Assembly: GCA_963676345.2 (NCBI GenBank)
Contig: CAXXTS010000001.1
Span: forward strand, 124,001 to 188,000
DNA from: G963665925 sp963676345
Lineage (GTDB): Bacteria > Bacillota > Clostridia > Peptostreptococcales > Acidaminobacteraceae
Direction of reading: 5' to 3'
DNA: 64,000 nucleotides
Of the stretch, positions 1 to 9,699 are shown piece by piece. Numbering within the stretch: position 1 is the first letter of the stretch; every line of letters begins with the position of its first letter. The position numbers were made by a program, and so were the translations under genes. The notes below the pieces were generated by a model. That model saw nothing but the letters and a program-made list of their open reading frames with translations. It did no database searches and was not told the DNA's origin.

Positions 1-7
1 AAGAAGC

Positions 8-1420
8 GTGTACCTGAATAGAAATTCTGTGAAATTTATCTTTCAATCTGAAGATCACATGAATTTTGCAATTAAAAGTCTGAAGTTGTCTCCGACATGC
101 AAAATGTATGATAAATATCAGGATAGTTTTCATTATGAAAATGATAAGAATTTGATACATTTCACAAAAAGATATAATCTTGATGACACAACCCAAAGTG
201 TATTTGAATCAGATTTGAGAATTGACGAAAGAATGAACAAATTAAAAGGATTTCTATATGGTGTGCTGTTTTGCAAGGTGTTACGGAAACATGAGATAAA
301 ATCCGCAAGTAAGATTAACAACGAAATAGTAGGAAAATCAATTACTGACTTGTATAATTCAATGCTGATTTACCAAGATTCAGAGTTAGAGGGAAATGAT
401 AAAGTATTATATAATTTGGCTTTAACTTTGAGTGAGTTTTACTCTGTTAATTTCAAAAAAAGCAAGAACCATTTAACAAATGAAATTACTGAATTATTGA
501 ATAGTATTGATTACAGATATGGAAAAGTTTCTTTGTCGCCAAATGAATTGTTTGAGAATTTAAATGAATATGAGCTGTCTTTTGTGGAAACCTATATTAA
601 CAATTATCTTAATGAGGAATCAATAAGAGGTGAAATGACATCGGATATTCTGTCTAAACTTGCGAGTGATTTTTTTGAACATGATACTGATATTTTGGAC
701 AATGATGAACTCGATAAATTAAAAGAAAAAATACTGATGAATAGCATAGACGTGAAATTTAGTGATTTTGAAAGTTATATTGGGAAACAGTTATATCTTT
801 TCTTCTTAAAAGGTTATAGTGCTGAAGATATAATTTCATTAGCAAGTAAAAATGGAGAGAAAGATGTATTATTGGCTTTATTACTACACTATTCAATGAT
901 CGGATTTGCGGCTATGAGTAATAATGGTTATTCGTTCTTATTTAAAATGCTGAATAATGTTTCTGTTATGGCAATAGATGACAAAGTGAAGGCTATTTAT
1001 AATCTTCTAAAAATTGAGGTCAAGAGAGACAAGTTACTGAGTCAAGCTGCTCGTGTAAAAAAAGATTCGAATGAGTTCAATATTGAGTTGATGAATTCAT
1101 CTTCCATTAAGAGATTATACAGTTTGAGAAATCAAGAGAAAATAAGAAAAATTCAGAAATTGGATGGAACATTGGTGAACGAAAAAATAATTCAAGTTGC
1201 ACGATCCTCTGATAGGGTATTGGTACACTTTGGCGAACAACTTATATTTACTATGAAACATAGAAAAATTTGCTCTGAAGTTGAAATTTCTAAGTATAAA
1301 TCCTCATTTAAAAATATGAACCTAGATATAAAATTCTCCAAAAACATTAATTATCCAATTATTGAACTTAAAAGAGATGCTACCGAATTTCTTAACGGGA
1401 TTTCTTCGATAGTTGATTAG
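8..1420 (+). CDS. unknown protein, first gene of the Hachiman cassette (5' end may be cut)
   Basis: The frame is open to the left window edge, so the GTG at 8 may not be the true start; an ATG lies at 59. The 470-residue product is polar and probably mostly alpha-helical, rich in Lys, Asn and Ser, with no membrane segment and no motif I recognise. Its stop TAG at 1418 is part of the AGGAGG that serves hamA, so the three genes are one transcription unit. There is no attC between them. The context suggests an extra component or regulator of the Hachiman defence system, but no function can be assigned from the sequence. Confidence 0.7.
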   Translation: MYLNRNSVKFIFQSEDHMNFAIKSLKLSPTCKMYDKYQDSFHYENDKNLIHFTKRYNLDDTTQSVFESDLRIDERMNKLKGFLYGVLFCKVLRKHEIKSASKINNEIVGKSITDLYNSMLIYQDSELEGNDKVLYNLALTLSEFYSVNFKKSKNHLTNEITELLNSIDYRYGKVSLSPNELFENLNEYELSFVETYINNYLNEESIRGEMTSDILSKLASDFFEHDTDILDNDELDKLKEKILMNSIDVKFSDFESYIGKQLYLFFLKGYSAEDIISLASKNGEKDVLLALLLHYSMIGFAAMSNNGYSFLFKMLNNVSVMAIDDKVKAIYNLLKIEVKRDKLLSQAARVKKDSNEFNIELMNSSSIKRLYSLRNQEKIRKIQKLDGTLVNEKIIQVARSSDRVLVHFGEQLIFTMKHRKICSEVEISKYKSSFKNMNLDIKFSKNINYPIIELKRDATEFLNGISSIVD

Positions 1421-1428
1421 GAGGTCGA

Positions 1429-2340
1429 ATGATGCCATTAATAACTGAATTAAACAATGAAATGCGTATTAGAGAAATCACACAATCATTAATCAATAAA
1501 ATGCATATTGTATCACAAGAATTCAATGTAGAACCTAGGAAAGACCATACAGGCTGTTGTATAGCACATGTAGACGGTTTGGAGTATAGGGATGATTTCT
1601 TAGAAGAACTTGTAGATATTATTACTGATTATGTGTACAGCGTAACAACTCAGAAACAAATACTTGACAGTTTAAGTGTTAGAACAGAAGCGAAAGCATA
1701 TTCAAAATTGTATAGAAGGGCCGCAAGCAAGTTCAGGGATCAAAAAGAAGGTCAGTTGGGAGAGCTTCTTTTATTCATACTAATTCAATACTTATTCAAT
1801 GCGGAGCCGTTGTTACGAAAAATGAAAATTACAAGTAATCCTCAAATGGAGCGAAATGGATTGGATGCAATACATATTCGTAAAGATCTTAATGATGGGT
1901 ATACATTATTCTTGGGTGAAGCTAAAACATCTTCACAATCAGAGGTTAAGAAATCATTTTCATCAGCATTTAGAGCAGCTGTAAAAGACATTGAAACTCA
2001 TTACCTTGAACATCGATCTGAATTTAATTTATATACTTACGAAGATTTTCTTGAACCAGAGTTAGAAAATATAGCTCAAGCTTATATGGAAGGAGAATTA
2101 CGGAATATTAAAACGGAACTTGTTTGCATAATATTGTTTGAAGCTGATATCGAAACTAAAGATGAGATATCAAATGAAGTAATGATAGAAGCAATTGAAA
2201 AAGGAATCGAAAGACTTCGAGACAAGAATATAACAAGTATTAAGAAAAGTACTTTGAAAAGAGTTAACTATATTTTCTTTCCAGCAATAGATTTCAAATC
2301 GTTAGTACGTGAGTTCGATGAGAAAGTAGGGATTAGATGA
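1429..2340 (+). CDS. hamA: HamA, Hachiman defence nuclease (DUF1837)
   Basis: This 303-aa protein resembles the DUF1837 family, the HamA effector of the Hachiman anti-phage system, which acts as a nuclease controlled by the HamB helicase. A PD-(D/E)XK-like core is visible: Glu112 in a GQLGELL stretch, Asp146 in NGLDAIHI and the E-x-K pair Glu164/Lys166 in FLGEAKTSS. AGGAGG at 1419-1424 lies just upstream. Two ATG codons in tandem (1429 and 1432) can serve as start, the second having the better spacing. The stop overlaps the start of the helicase gene in an ATGA, so translation is coupled. The related AbpA family also has this domain; pairing with a Ski2-like helicase favours Hachiman. Confidence 0.85.
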   Translation: MMPLITELNNEMRIREITQSLINKMHIVSQEFNVEPRKDHTGCCIAHVDGLEYRDDFLEELVDIITDYVYSVTTQKQILDSLSVRTEAKAYSKLYRRAASKFRDQKEGQLGELLLFILIQYLFNAEPLLRKMKITSNPQMERNGLDAIHIRKDLNDGYTLFLGEAKTSSQSEVKKSFSSAFRAAVKDIETHYLEHRSEFNLYTYEDFLEPELENIAQAYMEGELRNIKTELVCIILFEADIETKDEISNEVMIEAIEKGIERLRDKNITSIKKSTLKRVNYIFFPAIDFKSLVREFDEKVGIR

Positions 2341-4784
2341 TTAATAATGAATTAGAGAAGCTATTAAGATATGATCTTGATAGCATTTCATTTAAACTTG
2401 GTTTTTCAATGAATACACCTACAACTCTAGAATTGGCAGATATTGCTAAGCTGCTGAATTTTGCATACATACGGTCTAAGTCCAAAATAGTAGAGGAAAA
2501 CCGAATATCATTCTATATTATTGCTTTGATTTTAGAGCATGTAGGCACAACTGATAGTATTATTAACTCATATATCACTAAGATTTTGATCAATTTAGGA
2601 CTTATTCCAAATGCTAATTCATTAACTTCTGATGATCGTGTATATTCATCTGGTGGTTATTTATCAGATTTATTCTCTTTTGTTGAAATTCAAAGAAATA
2701 GTGTTAAAGTTTCCGATGATTTTTCAATTGAATTGTCTGAGTTTCAAAAACTAGTTTGGGACAAGATTGATACTGAAGATATTATTGGTATTTCCGCAGA
2801 GACATCAGCTGGAAAATCATTTGTTATGTTAAACAAAATATTAGATTTAATCGAGAATAATAAGGGGAACATCGTATATATTGCGCCAACAAATAGTCTT
2901 GTTAATCAGATTCATCAGGATTTGGTCAGATTAAAAAAAGAAATGAATATTAATGTTAGTGTTCATTCCCATATCGTGAACATATCAGAATACAATGAGA
3001 AAAATATATTTGTATTGACTCAAGAAAAGGCTCTTAGTGCTATAGATAATAGCGAAGCATTAAATAGTTTTGGTGAAGTAGTTGCACTAATTGTTGATGA
3101 GATTCAAAATATTGAGCGGACTGAGGATTCGGAAGAAGAGAGGGCACATATATTATTCGATGTTATAAATGAGTTTCGGTTTAGAATTAAACCTCAAAAA
3201 ACTATTGTTGCGGGTCCTCGAATAAAAAATATTGATTCATTAGTAAAACAACTACTTGATAATGGTATAGGTGTTGAGAATAATATTCCAACAGTACTTC
3301 ATTTAACATACAGTATTCGAATAACTAAAAATGGTGTGGAGTTAACACAGCATTGCCCGTTAGTACATAAACAATTAAAAAATGTATTTAACTCTAAAGG
3401 TGCTAATTCTGTTATTAATTATACTGGTAACGATTTAAACAATCAAATAAGTTACATAAGAAATAAATTCAATGATGAGCCAACTGTTGTATTTGCTCCA
3501 ACTGCGATTAGTTCAAGAAAAATAGCCAACTCATTGGTAGGAGTCAAAAATAATCGTAAGGAAATAGAATCACTTATAGAATATACTGGCGAAACAGTTC
3601 ATCCATCATTTCAATTAGCAAATACCCTTAATAATGGAATTGCATACCACCATGGAAAGATGCCGATGCATATCAGGTATTGCTTGGAACATGCAATTAA
3701 AAATTCATGGATTGACACTGTTGTATGCACAACAACATTAATGCAGGGAATAAACATGCCTGTAAAAAATATTATTGTTAACAATAATCGTCTATCTCAA
3801 AGAGAAACTGTTAAAAGCAAGAAACTTACTAGTTATGAATTTACTAATCTGAGAGGCAGAGCTGGGAGAATGATGGTAGACTTTATTGGTAGAACTTTTG
3901 TACTTGATGAGGAGTATTTCCAAGATGATGAAGATTTCTTTTCAGGTGAACCACAAAAGAAGGTTAAAGTTACTCATGCAGATAAATTTGAAATGTATGA
4001 AAATGAAATTCTGGAGGCATTATTTGAAGATCAAAGTCCATATTTTGATTGCGAGTATAATGATTTATTAACTTATATACGTCACATGTTAATAAAGTAC
4101 AATGATTCAACAAGTAATGTACTTAATAAAATTGGAATAGAAATATCTAATGAGAGATTAAGAGAGTTGAGAAATAAGTTAGATAAGCTTGATGTACCTG
4201 TAGATATCATATTGGATAATCGATACTGGGATCCTATTGATCTAAATAAACTTTATCTAAAAAGGTTTAATAGAGTCCCGACTTCTCCGCATAGTTATAA
4301 GTATGAAACAGATATGAAGGAAACACTGAAGTTTCTTAAAACCAATGCTAATTATTATTATAAGAAGTATTACAATGCGTCAAGAGAAAGCACTATTGAC
4401 TTAAATATCAGGACTGCAAAGCTCTGGAGTTTAGGCTCTCCATTAAATAAAATCCTTATGAATGTTAATGATGATGATGGAGAAGAACTTATTGATAAAG
4501 TGCTTGATACAATTAATTCGACCATTAGTTTCAAAATACCTAAGTTAATTCGACCAGTAGTTCAAATGAGTAGTGTTCAATCAACAGCGATATCAAGTCT
4601 CGAATCCGGAGTAATTGGGGAAGAGTTGTATGATTATCTTAAATTAGGAATTCCTAGAGAAACTGCAATTAGATTAAACAATAAGTTTAGATTTAAAAGT
4701 GGGTCTAACTTAATAGAATTATTGAATTATAGAGTGAAAGATATTAGTTATTGGGATAGGATTCAAATCCAACATCTATTTTAA
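2337..4784 (+). CDS. hamB: HamB, Hachiman superfamily 2 helicase
   Basis: This 815-aa superfamily 2 helicase has a Walker A motif ETSAGKS near residues 155-161, a DEIQ box near 254-257 and motif VI as LRGRAGR near 505-511, a Ski2-like pattern. In Hachiman, HamB surveys DNA and releases the HamA nuclease when it meets damaged or phage DNA. The gene overlaps hamA by four bases. The C-terminal third, after residue ~560, has no motif I can name. The first attC begins 20 bases past the stop, so the operon fills one large gene cassette. Base composition is strongly AT-rich, like the rest of the array. Confidence 0.87.
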   Translation: MINNELEKLLRYDLDSISFKLGFSMNTPTTLELADIAKLLNFAYIRSKSKIVEENRISFYIIALILEHVGTTDSIINSYITKILINLGLIPNANSLTSDDRVYSSGGYLSDLFSFVEIQRNSVKVSDDFSIELSEFQKLVWDKIDTEDIIGISAETSAGKSFVMLNKILDLIENNKGNIVYIAPTNSLVNQIHQDLVRLKKEMNINVSVHSHIVNISEYNEKNIFVLTQEKALSAIDNSEALNSFGEVVALIVDEIQNIERTEDSEEERAHILFDVINEFRFRIKPQKTIVAGPRIKNIDSLVKQLLDNGIGVENNIPTVLHLTYSIRITKNGVELTQHCPLVHKQLKNVFNSKGANSVINYTGNDLNNQISYIRNKFNDEPTVVFAPTAISSRKIANSLVGVKNNRKEIESLIEYTGETVHPSFQLANTLNNGIAYHHGKMPMHIRYCLEHAIKNSWIDTVVCTTTLMQGINMPVKNIIVNNNRLSQRETVKSKKLTSYEFTNLRGRAGRMMVDFIGRTFVLDEEYFQDDEDFFSGEPQKKVKVTHADKFEMYENEILEALFEDQSPYFDCEYNDLLTYIRHMLIKYNDSTSNVLNKIGIEISNERLRELRNKLDKLDVPVDIILDNRYWDPIDLNKLYLKRFNRVPTSPHSYKYETDMKETLKFLKTNANYYYKKYYNASRESTIDLNIRTAKLWSLGSPLNKILMNVNDDDGEELIDKVLDTINSTISFKIPKLIRPVVQMSSVQSTAISSLESGVIGEELYDYLKLGIPRETAIRLNNKFRFKSGSNLIELLNYRVKDISYWDRIQIQHLF

Positions 4785-4804
4785 TTGTAAAACAAATAAA
4801 CTCC

Positions 4805-4936
4805 ACCTAACACAGCAATTCCCAACATGCCCCTTTTATTTAAAATAATAGGGGTTTTTAACGAGCTAAAATGTTAGTATGAGGTATACGAAATAGACAT
4901 AGAGGGGCACGATCGGGAATTGTGGAAACGTTAGGT
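4805..4936 (+). repeat. attC1 (after the Hachiman cassette)
   Basis: R'' is ACCTAAC at 4805-4811 and R' is GTTAGGT at 4930-4936, exact complements. The inner AATTCCC near the left end pairs with GGGAATT near the right end, separated from the R boxes by unpaired spacers. The central part has the hairpin CCCCT/AGGGG (4830-4854) followed by TTTTT, resembling an intrinsic terminator. Confidence 0.85.
4872..4880 (+). promoter_or_regulatory. possible extended -10 promoter inside attC1
   Basis: TGTTAGTAT has the TGnTAnnnT form of an extended -10 box and lies just after the central hairpin of attC1, pointing at the next cassette gene. No convincing -35 hexamer is present. The same position in attC2, attC3, attC6 and attC9 holds a closer match. 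Confidence 0.35.
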
Positions 4937-4962
4937 GAAAATAATCCTTCTTGAGGTAGAAT

Positions 4963-6909
4963 ATGACAATAACAAAATATCAAGCTTTAACCCAAAGTAG
5001 AAATAGTAAGCAAAGAAAAAAAGGCTATAAAAAAGTTGTTAGTGATATTGAGGATAAAATATCAACAGGTGATGTTGACTCGGTTATTCGTGTACTCAAG
5101 CAATCTGGTTACTTTATTAACGATAAGCATTCGCAAAGCATAGACGCTAGTAAGTTAATTGAGATTTGTGATGAAGCTTTTCATAATTCAAGTAAATGGA
5201 AAAAAACGAACTCACGTCTCGAAAAGGAATCAGCTATTATTAATGAAAAATTCGATGACATAAAAATTCGATTAAATAGTTTAAATGCCAGCATTCCTGA
5301 AGGTCTCAGAACATTTGTTTATTTAATGGGATTAGAAGTTCATTTACGTAGGTCCTTCATGCTTGGTTCTAGAAGAATTGTATTTCACAGAAAGTTCGAG
5401 GAAGCATTAATCCATGATGATATGCTTAATCAATTGATAGAAACAAGCGGAACTGTACTTAGCCATTTTAAACATGTTGAGAATACAGCGAGTATTAACC
5501 CTCTAGACATAGACTTTGTAGAGATCATGAATGATATGGAGTTTGAGACAACTGAGTACCTTAATCTTTCATCAGTTTGGAGAAATCTGCAAGAAATTGC
5601 AGACATGTGGTCAGCCTCTGACATAGAAATTGTTGTTGAAAATGGTCATGTCGAGTTCGACTGTAAAACTGCTCTTGCCTCAGAACGCCTTATTGCATTT
5701 ATAGCATTTATGGATGTGTCCAATGCTAAACAGTTCAAGCAGATATTTTATGAAATGCTCAACCCTATAACTAATACATTAGGTTACGTATTCATGAAAC
5801 CACGTCTTTATCAGCTTGAAAGAATGGATATGGATTTTATTAATGATGCTATGTTCATGGGAGAAGATAGTTTAACCAAATCTGGAATTCCAATTAGCCA
5901 AATTCTTAGAGCCTATAACTCCCTACGGTTCATTAGTGAAAAGAAAATAAGAAAATCAAAGTTTAATTTGAAAGTGAGAAAATCAAGGGATTTGGTATTC
6001 ATTGAGAGCAAAGATTATTGGATCAAACTGTTTATTAAAGCTGGAGTTAGTAAGGATTTAGTTAATGAAGTATTTGAATTACTAGTTTTCGGTGATCAAT
6101 CAGCGGACATTCTTGATAGCCCTCTGTATCCATTTGGAGAATATTTCATCTTACTTCCAACAGCAACATTTAAGATTAACTCATCAAAGTCATTATTATC
6201 CTTACTAAATTCAAAGGATAAAGGTTTAGATATTAAAGGATATGTATTTGAGAAACATTTGCATTCGGTCGTTCAGAAATCAGATTGTAAAGTTGAAACT
6301 TACAAGAAAAAAGTAAACGGAGAAGAGTTCGAGTGTGACTTAATTATTGCGATTGGTAACGATGTTTTGCTTGTTGAGGCAAAAAATTACTCGCCAGATA
6401 GTTCTTTTAGAGATTATGAGAACAGGGTCTTCGAAATGGAATCAGCTTGTAATCAGCTAAACCGTATTGCTAAGCACATTGAGGATAATGAGCAACTCGA
6501 GGAAATCCTAGGAATCGAAAAGGTAAACTCCATAACAAAGGTGGTTGTATCAAGTATTTCAGTAGGTTGTACAAGAAAGTACAACGATGTATATATAACT
6601 GATGAAGTCTATTTTTCAGCCTTTTTCCTAAGAAAATGTCCATCTGCTATTGTGATTAACCATCAAAAGAAGGAGCACATAACAATTAGGCAAAATCCAT
6701 TTCTATATGAAGGTAAAATGACTATTGATCAGTTTAAGACCATGCTTGAAATGGATTCAGTAAAAGGTGCTATTAAGCGAAATAGAATCAGTAGTGAAAA
6801 CTTTAATATGAATAATTTTGGTTATACACAAAGTTGTTACAGAGAAAGCATAGGATCGTTTACTTTTAAAGAAGATGCAAGTATTGATGATGCAAAGGTT
6901 TATTTATGA
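4963..6909 (+). CDS. orphan PD-(D/E)XK / NERD-like protein, possible defence nuclease
   Basis: The 648-residue product has a long N-terminal part I do not recognise, mostly helical. Towards the C-terminus, near residues 430-475, comes a nuclease-like core: FEKHLHSVV, then a Glu/Asp-containing strand (EEFECDLIIAIG) and LLVEAKNY, the D...E-x-K arrangement of PD-(D/E)XK and NERD domains. TTGAGG upstream of the ATG is a fair ribosome site. It is the only gene of its cassette, between attC1 and attC2. Next to a Hachiman cassette, a single-gene defence role is plausible but is inference. It could also act in DNA repair. Confidence 0.7.
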   Translation: MTITKYQALTQSRNSKQRKKGYKKVVSDIEDKISTGDVDSVIRVLKQSGYFINDKHSQSIDASKLIEICDEAFHNSSKWKKTNSRLEKESAIINEKFDDIKIRLNSLNASIPEGLRTFVYLMGLEVHLRRSFMLGSRRIVFHRKFEEALIHDDMLNQLIETSGTVLSHFKHVENTASINPLDIDFVEIMNDMEFETTEYLNLSSVWRNLQEIADMWSASDIEIVVENGHVEFDCKTALASERLIAFIAFMDVSNAKQFKQIFYEMLNPITNTLGYVFMKPRLYQLERMDMDFINDAMFMGEDSLTKSGIPISQILRAYNSLRFISEKKIRKSKFNLKVRKSRDLVFIESKDYWIKLFIKAGVSKDLVNEVFELLVFGDQSADILDSPLYPFGEYFILLPTATFKINSSKSLLSLLNSKDKGLDIKGYVFEKHLHSVVQKSDCKVETYKKKVNGEEFECDLIIAIGNDVLLVEAKNYSPDSSFRDYENRVFEMESACNQLNRIAKHIEDNEQLEEILGIEKVNSITKVVVSSISVGCTRKYNDVYITDEVYFSAFFLRKCPSAIVINHQKKEHITIRQNPFLYEGKMTIDQFKTMLEMDSVKGAIKRNRISSENFNMNNFGYTQSCYRESIGSFTFKEDASIDDAKVYL

Positions 6910-6921
6910 AGCATTATCTAC

Positions 6922-7054
6922 ACCTAACACAGCAATTCCCAACATGCCCTGATTTTTTAGACAAATCGGGGCGTTATTATACAGTAAAATAATGTTAAAA
7001 TAGTTAATGTAAAGTCGAAGAAGGGGCACATCGGGAATTGTGGGAACGTTATAT
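6922..7054 (+). repeat. attC2
   Basis: R'' is ACCTAAC at 6922-6928 and R' is GTTATAT at 7048-7054. The L boxes are AATTCCC and GGGAATT as in attC1. The central hairpin CCCTGATTT/AAATCGGGG spans 6947-6971. The R' tail TTATAT belongs to the next cassette and matches that cassette's own R'' (ATATAAC at 10413). Confidence 0.85.
6993..7001 (+). promoter_or_regulatory. extended -10 promoter inside attC2
   Basis: TGTTAAAAT (6993-7001) is an extended -10 box placed after the central hairpin. The same nine bases recur in attC3 and upstream of the radical SAM gene at 36665. No good -35 is seen. Confidence 0.4.
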
Positions 7055-7248
7055 AACACAACTGCTGAGGTGTTTTGTGTCGAAGTTTTTTGGAATGTTG
7101 TAGCCGAAAAACCGAATTGACTCAGAGAAAAAAACTATGTTTACATTGCTGTACGCCTCATTGAATATTCTTGTGCGATGAAATCGCAGTTCCGGCGAAC
7201 CGGAAATCAGATGACCGGAACTGGAAATCACTAAATCATGCTTTATGA

Positions 7249-8025
7249 TTATTCACTTAAGCGTTTATCAAGACCATAAACTTCTCTCATGGATAAGTCT
7301 CTGGTCGGATCAATGCTCTCAATATTAATTTTATAAGCATCATGGACAATACGATCTAAGATGGCATCCGCGAGAGGGGAATCATTGCCGCCAAGTTGTT
7401 CATACCAACCCTCATGCCTGTATTGTGAGCAAAAGACAGTGGATGATTTCTTACGCCGTTTATGTAGAATCTCAAAAATGTCTTTTAGTTCATGCTCTTG
7501 TGGTTTCATGAGTAGCCACTCGTCAATGATAAGTAACCGTGGATTCGTATATTTCTTCATGGTTTTCTGGTAGGTGTTTTCATGTCTTGAGTGCTCTAAG
7601 TCGATCAACATATCAGGCAGACGTACATATGTCGTTTTATAAAACTGTTTGCAGGCTTCCATGCCAAAGGCATTGGCCATGTATGTTTTACCGCACCCAG
7701 TTGCACCCGTGATAAAAATATTTCGGTATTCTGAAATATAGTCACAAGTAGCAAGACGTTTTATGAGAGCCTTGTTGAGTTTACGCCCAGATGTGTAATC
7801 AATGTCCATGACACTTGCATTAGGTTGTTCAAATCCAGCGCCTTTAATCAGTCTATGAAGACGATTTGATTTTCGCTTATTGTATTCTATGTCAACAAGC
7901 ATGCCAAAGCGTTCTTCAAATTCTATGTCTTTCATTCTCGGATCTGCTTGTTGTTGCCTAAAAGCATCAGACATAGCTGTAAGGCGCATTTCAATCAGTT
8001 TATCAGTCGTGCTGTTATTAATCAT
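7249..8025 (-). CDS. istB: IstB, IS21 transposition ATPase
   Basis: IstB is the AAA+ helper ATPase of IS21 elements. It loads on target DNA and recruits the IstA transposase. The Walker A motif GATGCGKTYMAN and the Walker B LLIIDEWLL are visible in the central domain. The start chosen is the ATG at 8025, preceded by GGGG on the coding strand at good spacing, giving 258 aa, a normal length; an upstream in-frame start would add 14 residues. It overlaps the end of istA by eight bases, so translation is probably coupled. Confidence 0.93.
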   Translation of the reverse strand: MINNSTTDKLIEMRLTAMSDAFRQQQADPRMKDIEFEERFGMLVDIEYNKRKSNRLHRLIKGAGFEQPNASVMDIDYTSGRKLNKALIKRLATCDYISEYRNIFITGATGCGKTYMANAFGMEACKQFYKTTYVRLPDMLIDLEHSRHENTYQKTMKKYTNPRLLIIDEWLLMKPQEHELKDIFEILHKRRKKSSTVFCSQYRHEGWYEQLGGNDSPLADAILDRIVHDAYKINIESIDPTRDLSMREVYGLDKRLSE

Positions 8026-9565
8026 TTTGCTTACCCCCATAATAGCTTGAACCGCGTGTAACGCCATGCTTATTGGCCTTAACCGGCTTAGATTCTTGAT
8101 TGTCTAAGTCTTTCATACCAGTCGCTAGAATATTTTTGATACTCTTGTAACTTGGTGTCACGGTATAGCTTAAAGCTTTTTTACACGCCGCTTCTAAATC
8201 TCCTTCTGAGTACTTGTCAGCAAGTTTGAACAGTCCCATACAACTTTTGTAGGTTTGCTGTTCAACGCGTTTAGAGGTAAGTATTGCATTTACTACTTGA
8301 CTTGTACTTGTTCCAATGTGTTCAGCCCATTTTCTGAAACGATCGCCAGTCCACTCTAGATACTTTTGATGGTCTTCTGGCATATGCTCTATGGTTGTGC
8401 TATATTGTCCTTTGCGACCATATAAGCGCAGATGGGATGCAATCCGGTTGTGGTTATAGAAAATTTCTATAACACGATCTGTCAGTCTAACATCAACTTT
8501 ACGTTTTATGAATTCATGAGGCACGGAATACATCATATGATCTACAGAAATATGATAGTGATACTGAACAGTCGCTTGTTTCCAGAGAGCCATCTCATAA
8601 GGTGTGTTGGGTAGAGGTGAAAGTACTGGCAACTCATCTTCATGAAAGAGGATCGATCTGCTGCCATCTTTCTTTTGAAATGTGTTTTCATTAAATTCTT
8701 CCACTTTTTCACGTATAGACCTATTCAACTCAGAGATTGAAAAAAACTGTTCATTCCTAAGTGCTGCAATAATCCATGTCGAAATGTTCCCAACAGATCC
8801 TTCGACATTAGGTTTATCTTTAGGCTTTCGAACACGTGTGGGGATAATTGCTGTTCCGTAATGCTCTGCCATCTCATGATAGGTTCGATTAAGCTTTTGA
8901 GTAAACCAGCCCTGATTATGAATTACCGCAGTCTTTGTGTTGTCTGGAACAAGAATTTTTGCGACACCACCAAAGTACTCATACATGTGTACATGTGCCG
9001 TAATCCATGCGTGTTGCTTTTCGTTAATAAAGGCTTCAACGTAGGCGTATTGGCTGTAAGACATGACGCCAACAAAGATATGAGCATCTGTGATTTCGCC
9101 TGTGTGTGGATCAATAATATCCGCTGTCTTTCCTGCCCAGTCCACCTCAACCTGTTCCCCAGGTTTACGCTTTATGTGCATTGTGGCACGCCGTCTTTGC
9201 TCATCTTGCTGGAGGTAGTGGCAAAACTGTGAATACATGAGGGGTTCATCGCCATTTAAACGGCATTCTTCCATGTACTCAGTCCAAAGAAGCTTTTTAC
9301 TAACACCAGATTTGAGCAGTTCTTTACGAATATGCTCATAATCTGGTAACCGTTTAGTATGGTGCATAACAGAACTCTTTGGAAACATAAGTTCTTTAAG
9401 TACATGATCTGTCATAGAAGCATCTAACGGCCATTTTATGTGTAGTTCTTTGGCACGTCGTTGCACTTTTACGACGGTTTTCTGAGCGACACCACAGCTC
9501 TTCATGATATTACGTTGACTAAATCCCAGACTGGTCAGTCTGATGATTTCACGATACTTGGTCAT
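8018..9565 (-). CDS. istA: IstA, IS21 DDE transposase
   Basis: IstA is the DDE integrase-type transposase of the IS21 family. The N-terminus has a helix-turn-helix (LTSLGFSQRNIMKSCGV). The catalytic core includes VEVDWAGKTADI with the first Asp, ILVPDNTKTAV with the second and a Glu in PNVEGSVGN. The start used is ATG 9565, with GGGAGG upstream on the coding strand, giving 515 aa; a longer frame begins at 9616. The gene appears intact, so the element may still be active. Confidence 0.93.
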   Translation of the reverse strand: MTKYREIIRLTSLGFSQRNIMKSCGVAQKTVVKVQRRAKELHIKWPLDASMTDHVLKELMFPKSSVMHHTKRLPDYEHIRKELLKSGVSKKLLWTEYMEECRLNGDEPLMYSQFCHYLQQDEQRRRATMHIKRKPGEQVEVDWAGKTADIIDPHTGEITDAHIFVGVMSYSQYAYVEAFINEKQHAWITAHVHMYEYFGGVAKILVPDNTKTAVIHNQGWFTQKLNRTYHEMAEHYGTAIIPTRVRKPKDKPNVEGSVGNISTWIIAALRNEQFFSISELNRSIREKVEEFNENTFQKKDGSRSILFHEDELPVLSPLPNTPYEMALWKQATVQYHYHISVDHMMYSVPHEFIKRKVDVRLTDRVIEIFYNHNRIASHLRLYGRKGQYSTTIEHMPEDHQKYLEWTGDRFRKWAEHIGTSTSQVVNAILTSKRVEQQTYKSCMGLFKLADKYSEGDLEAACKKALSYTVTPSYKSIKNILATGMKDLDNQESKPVKANKHGVTRGSSYYGGKQND

Positions 9566-9699
9566 GTGTATGACCTCCCTAATAATGTATTTACACCAAA
9601 CAGTGTATGTGCTCATTATAGGGCGAATATCTTGTGATTTCTGTATCCCGGAATCGTGATTTCCATTACACCAGAACCGTGATTTCCTTATGCCGGACA

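Larger units (their letters stand above)
7189..9699 (-). mobile_element. IS21-family insertion sequence (ends approximate)
   Basis: The element carries istA and istB on the minus strand. Both ends hold several inverted copies of a GGAAATCA-type motif next to CCGG (left: near 7191, 7201 and 7217; right: near 9650, 9675 and 9691), typical of IS21-family terminal regions. The outermost matching units are TTCCGGC near 7190 and its counterpart GCCGGACA ending at 9699. The exact tips and a target duplication could not be fixed. It splits the cassette that ends with attC3, leaving no recognisable intact cassette gene. Confidence 0.75.
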
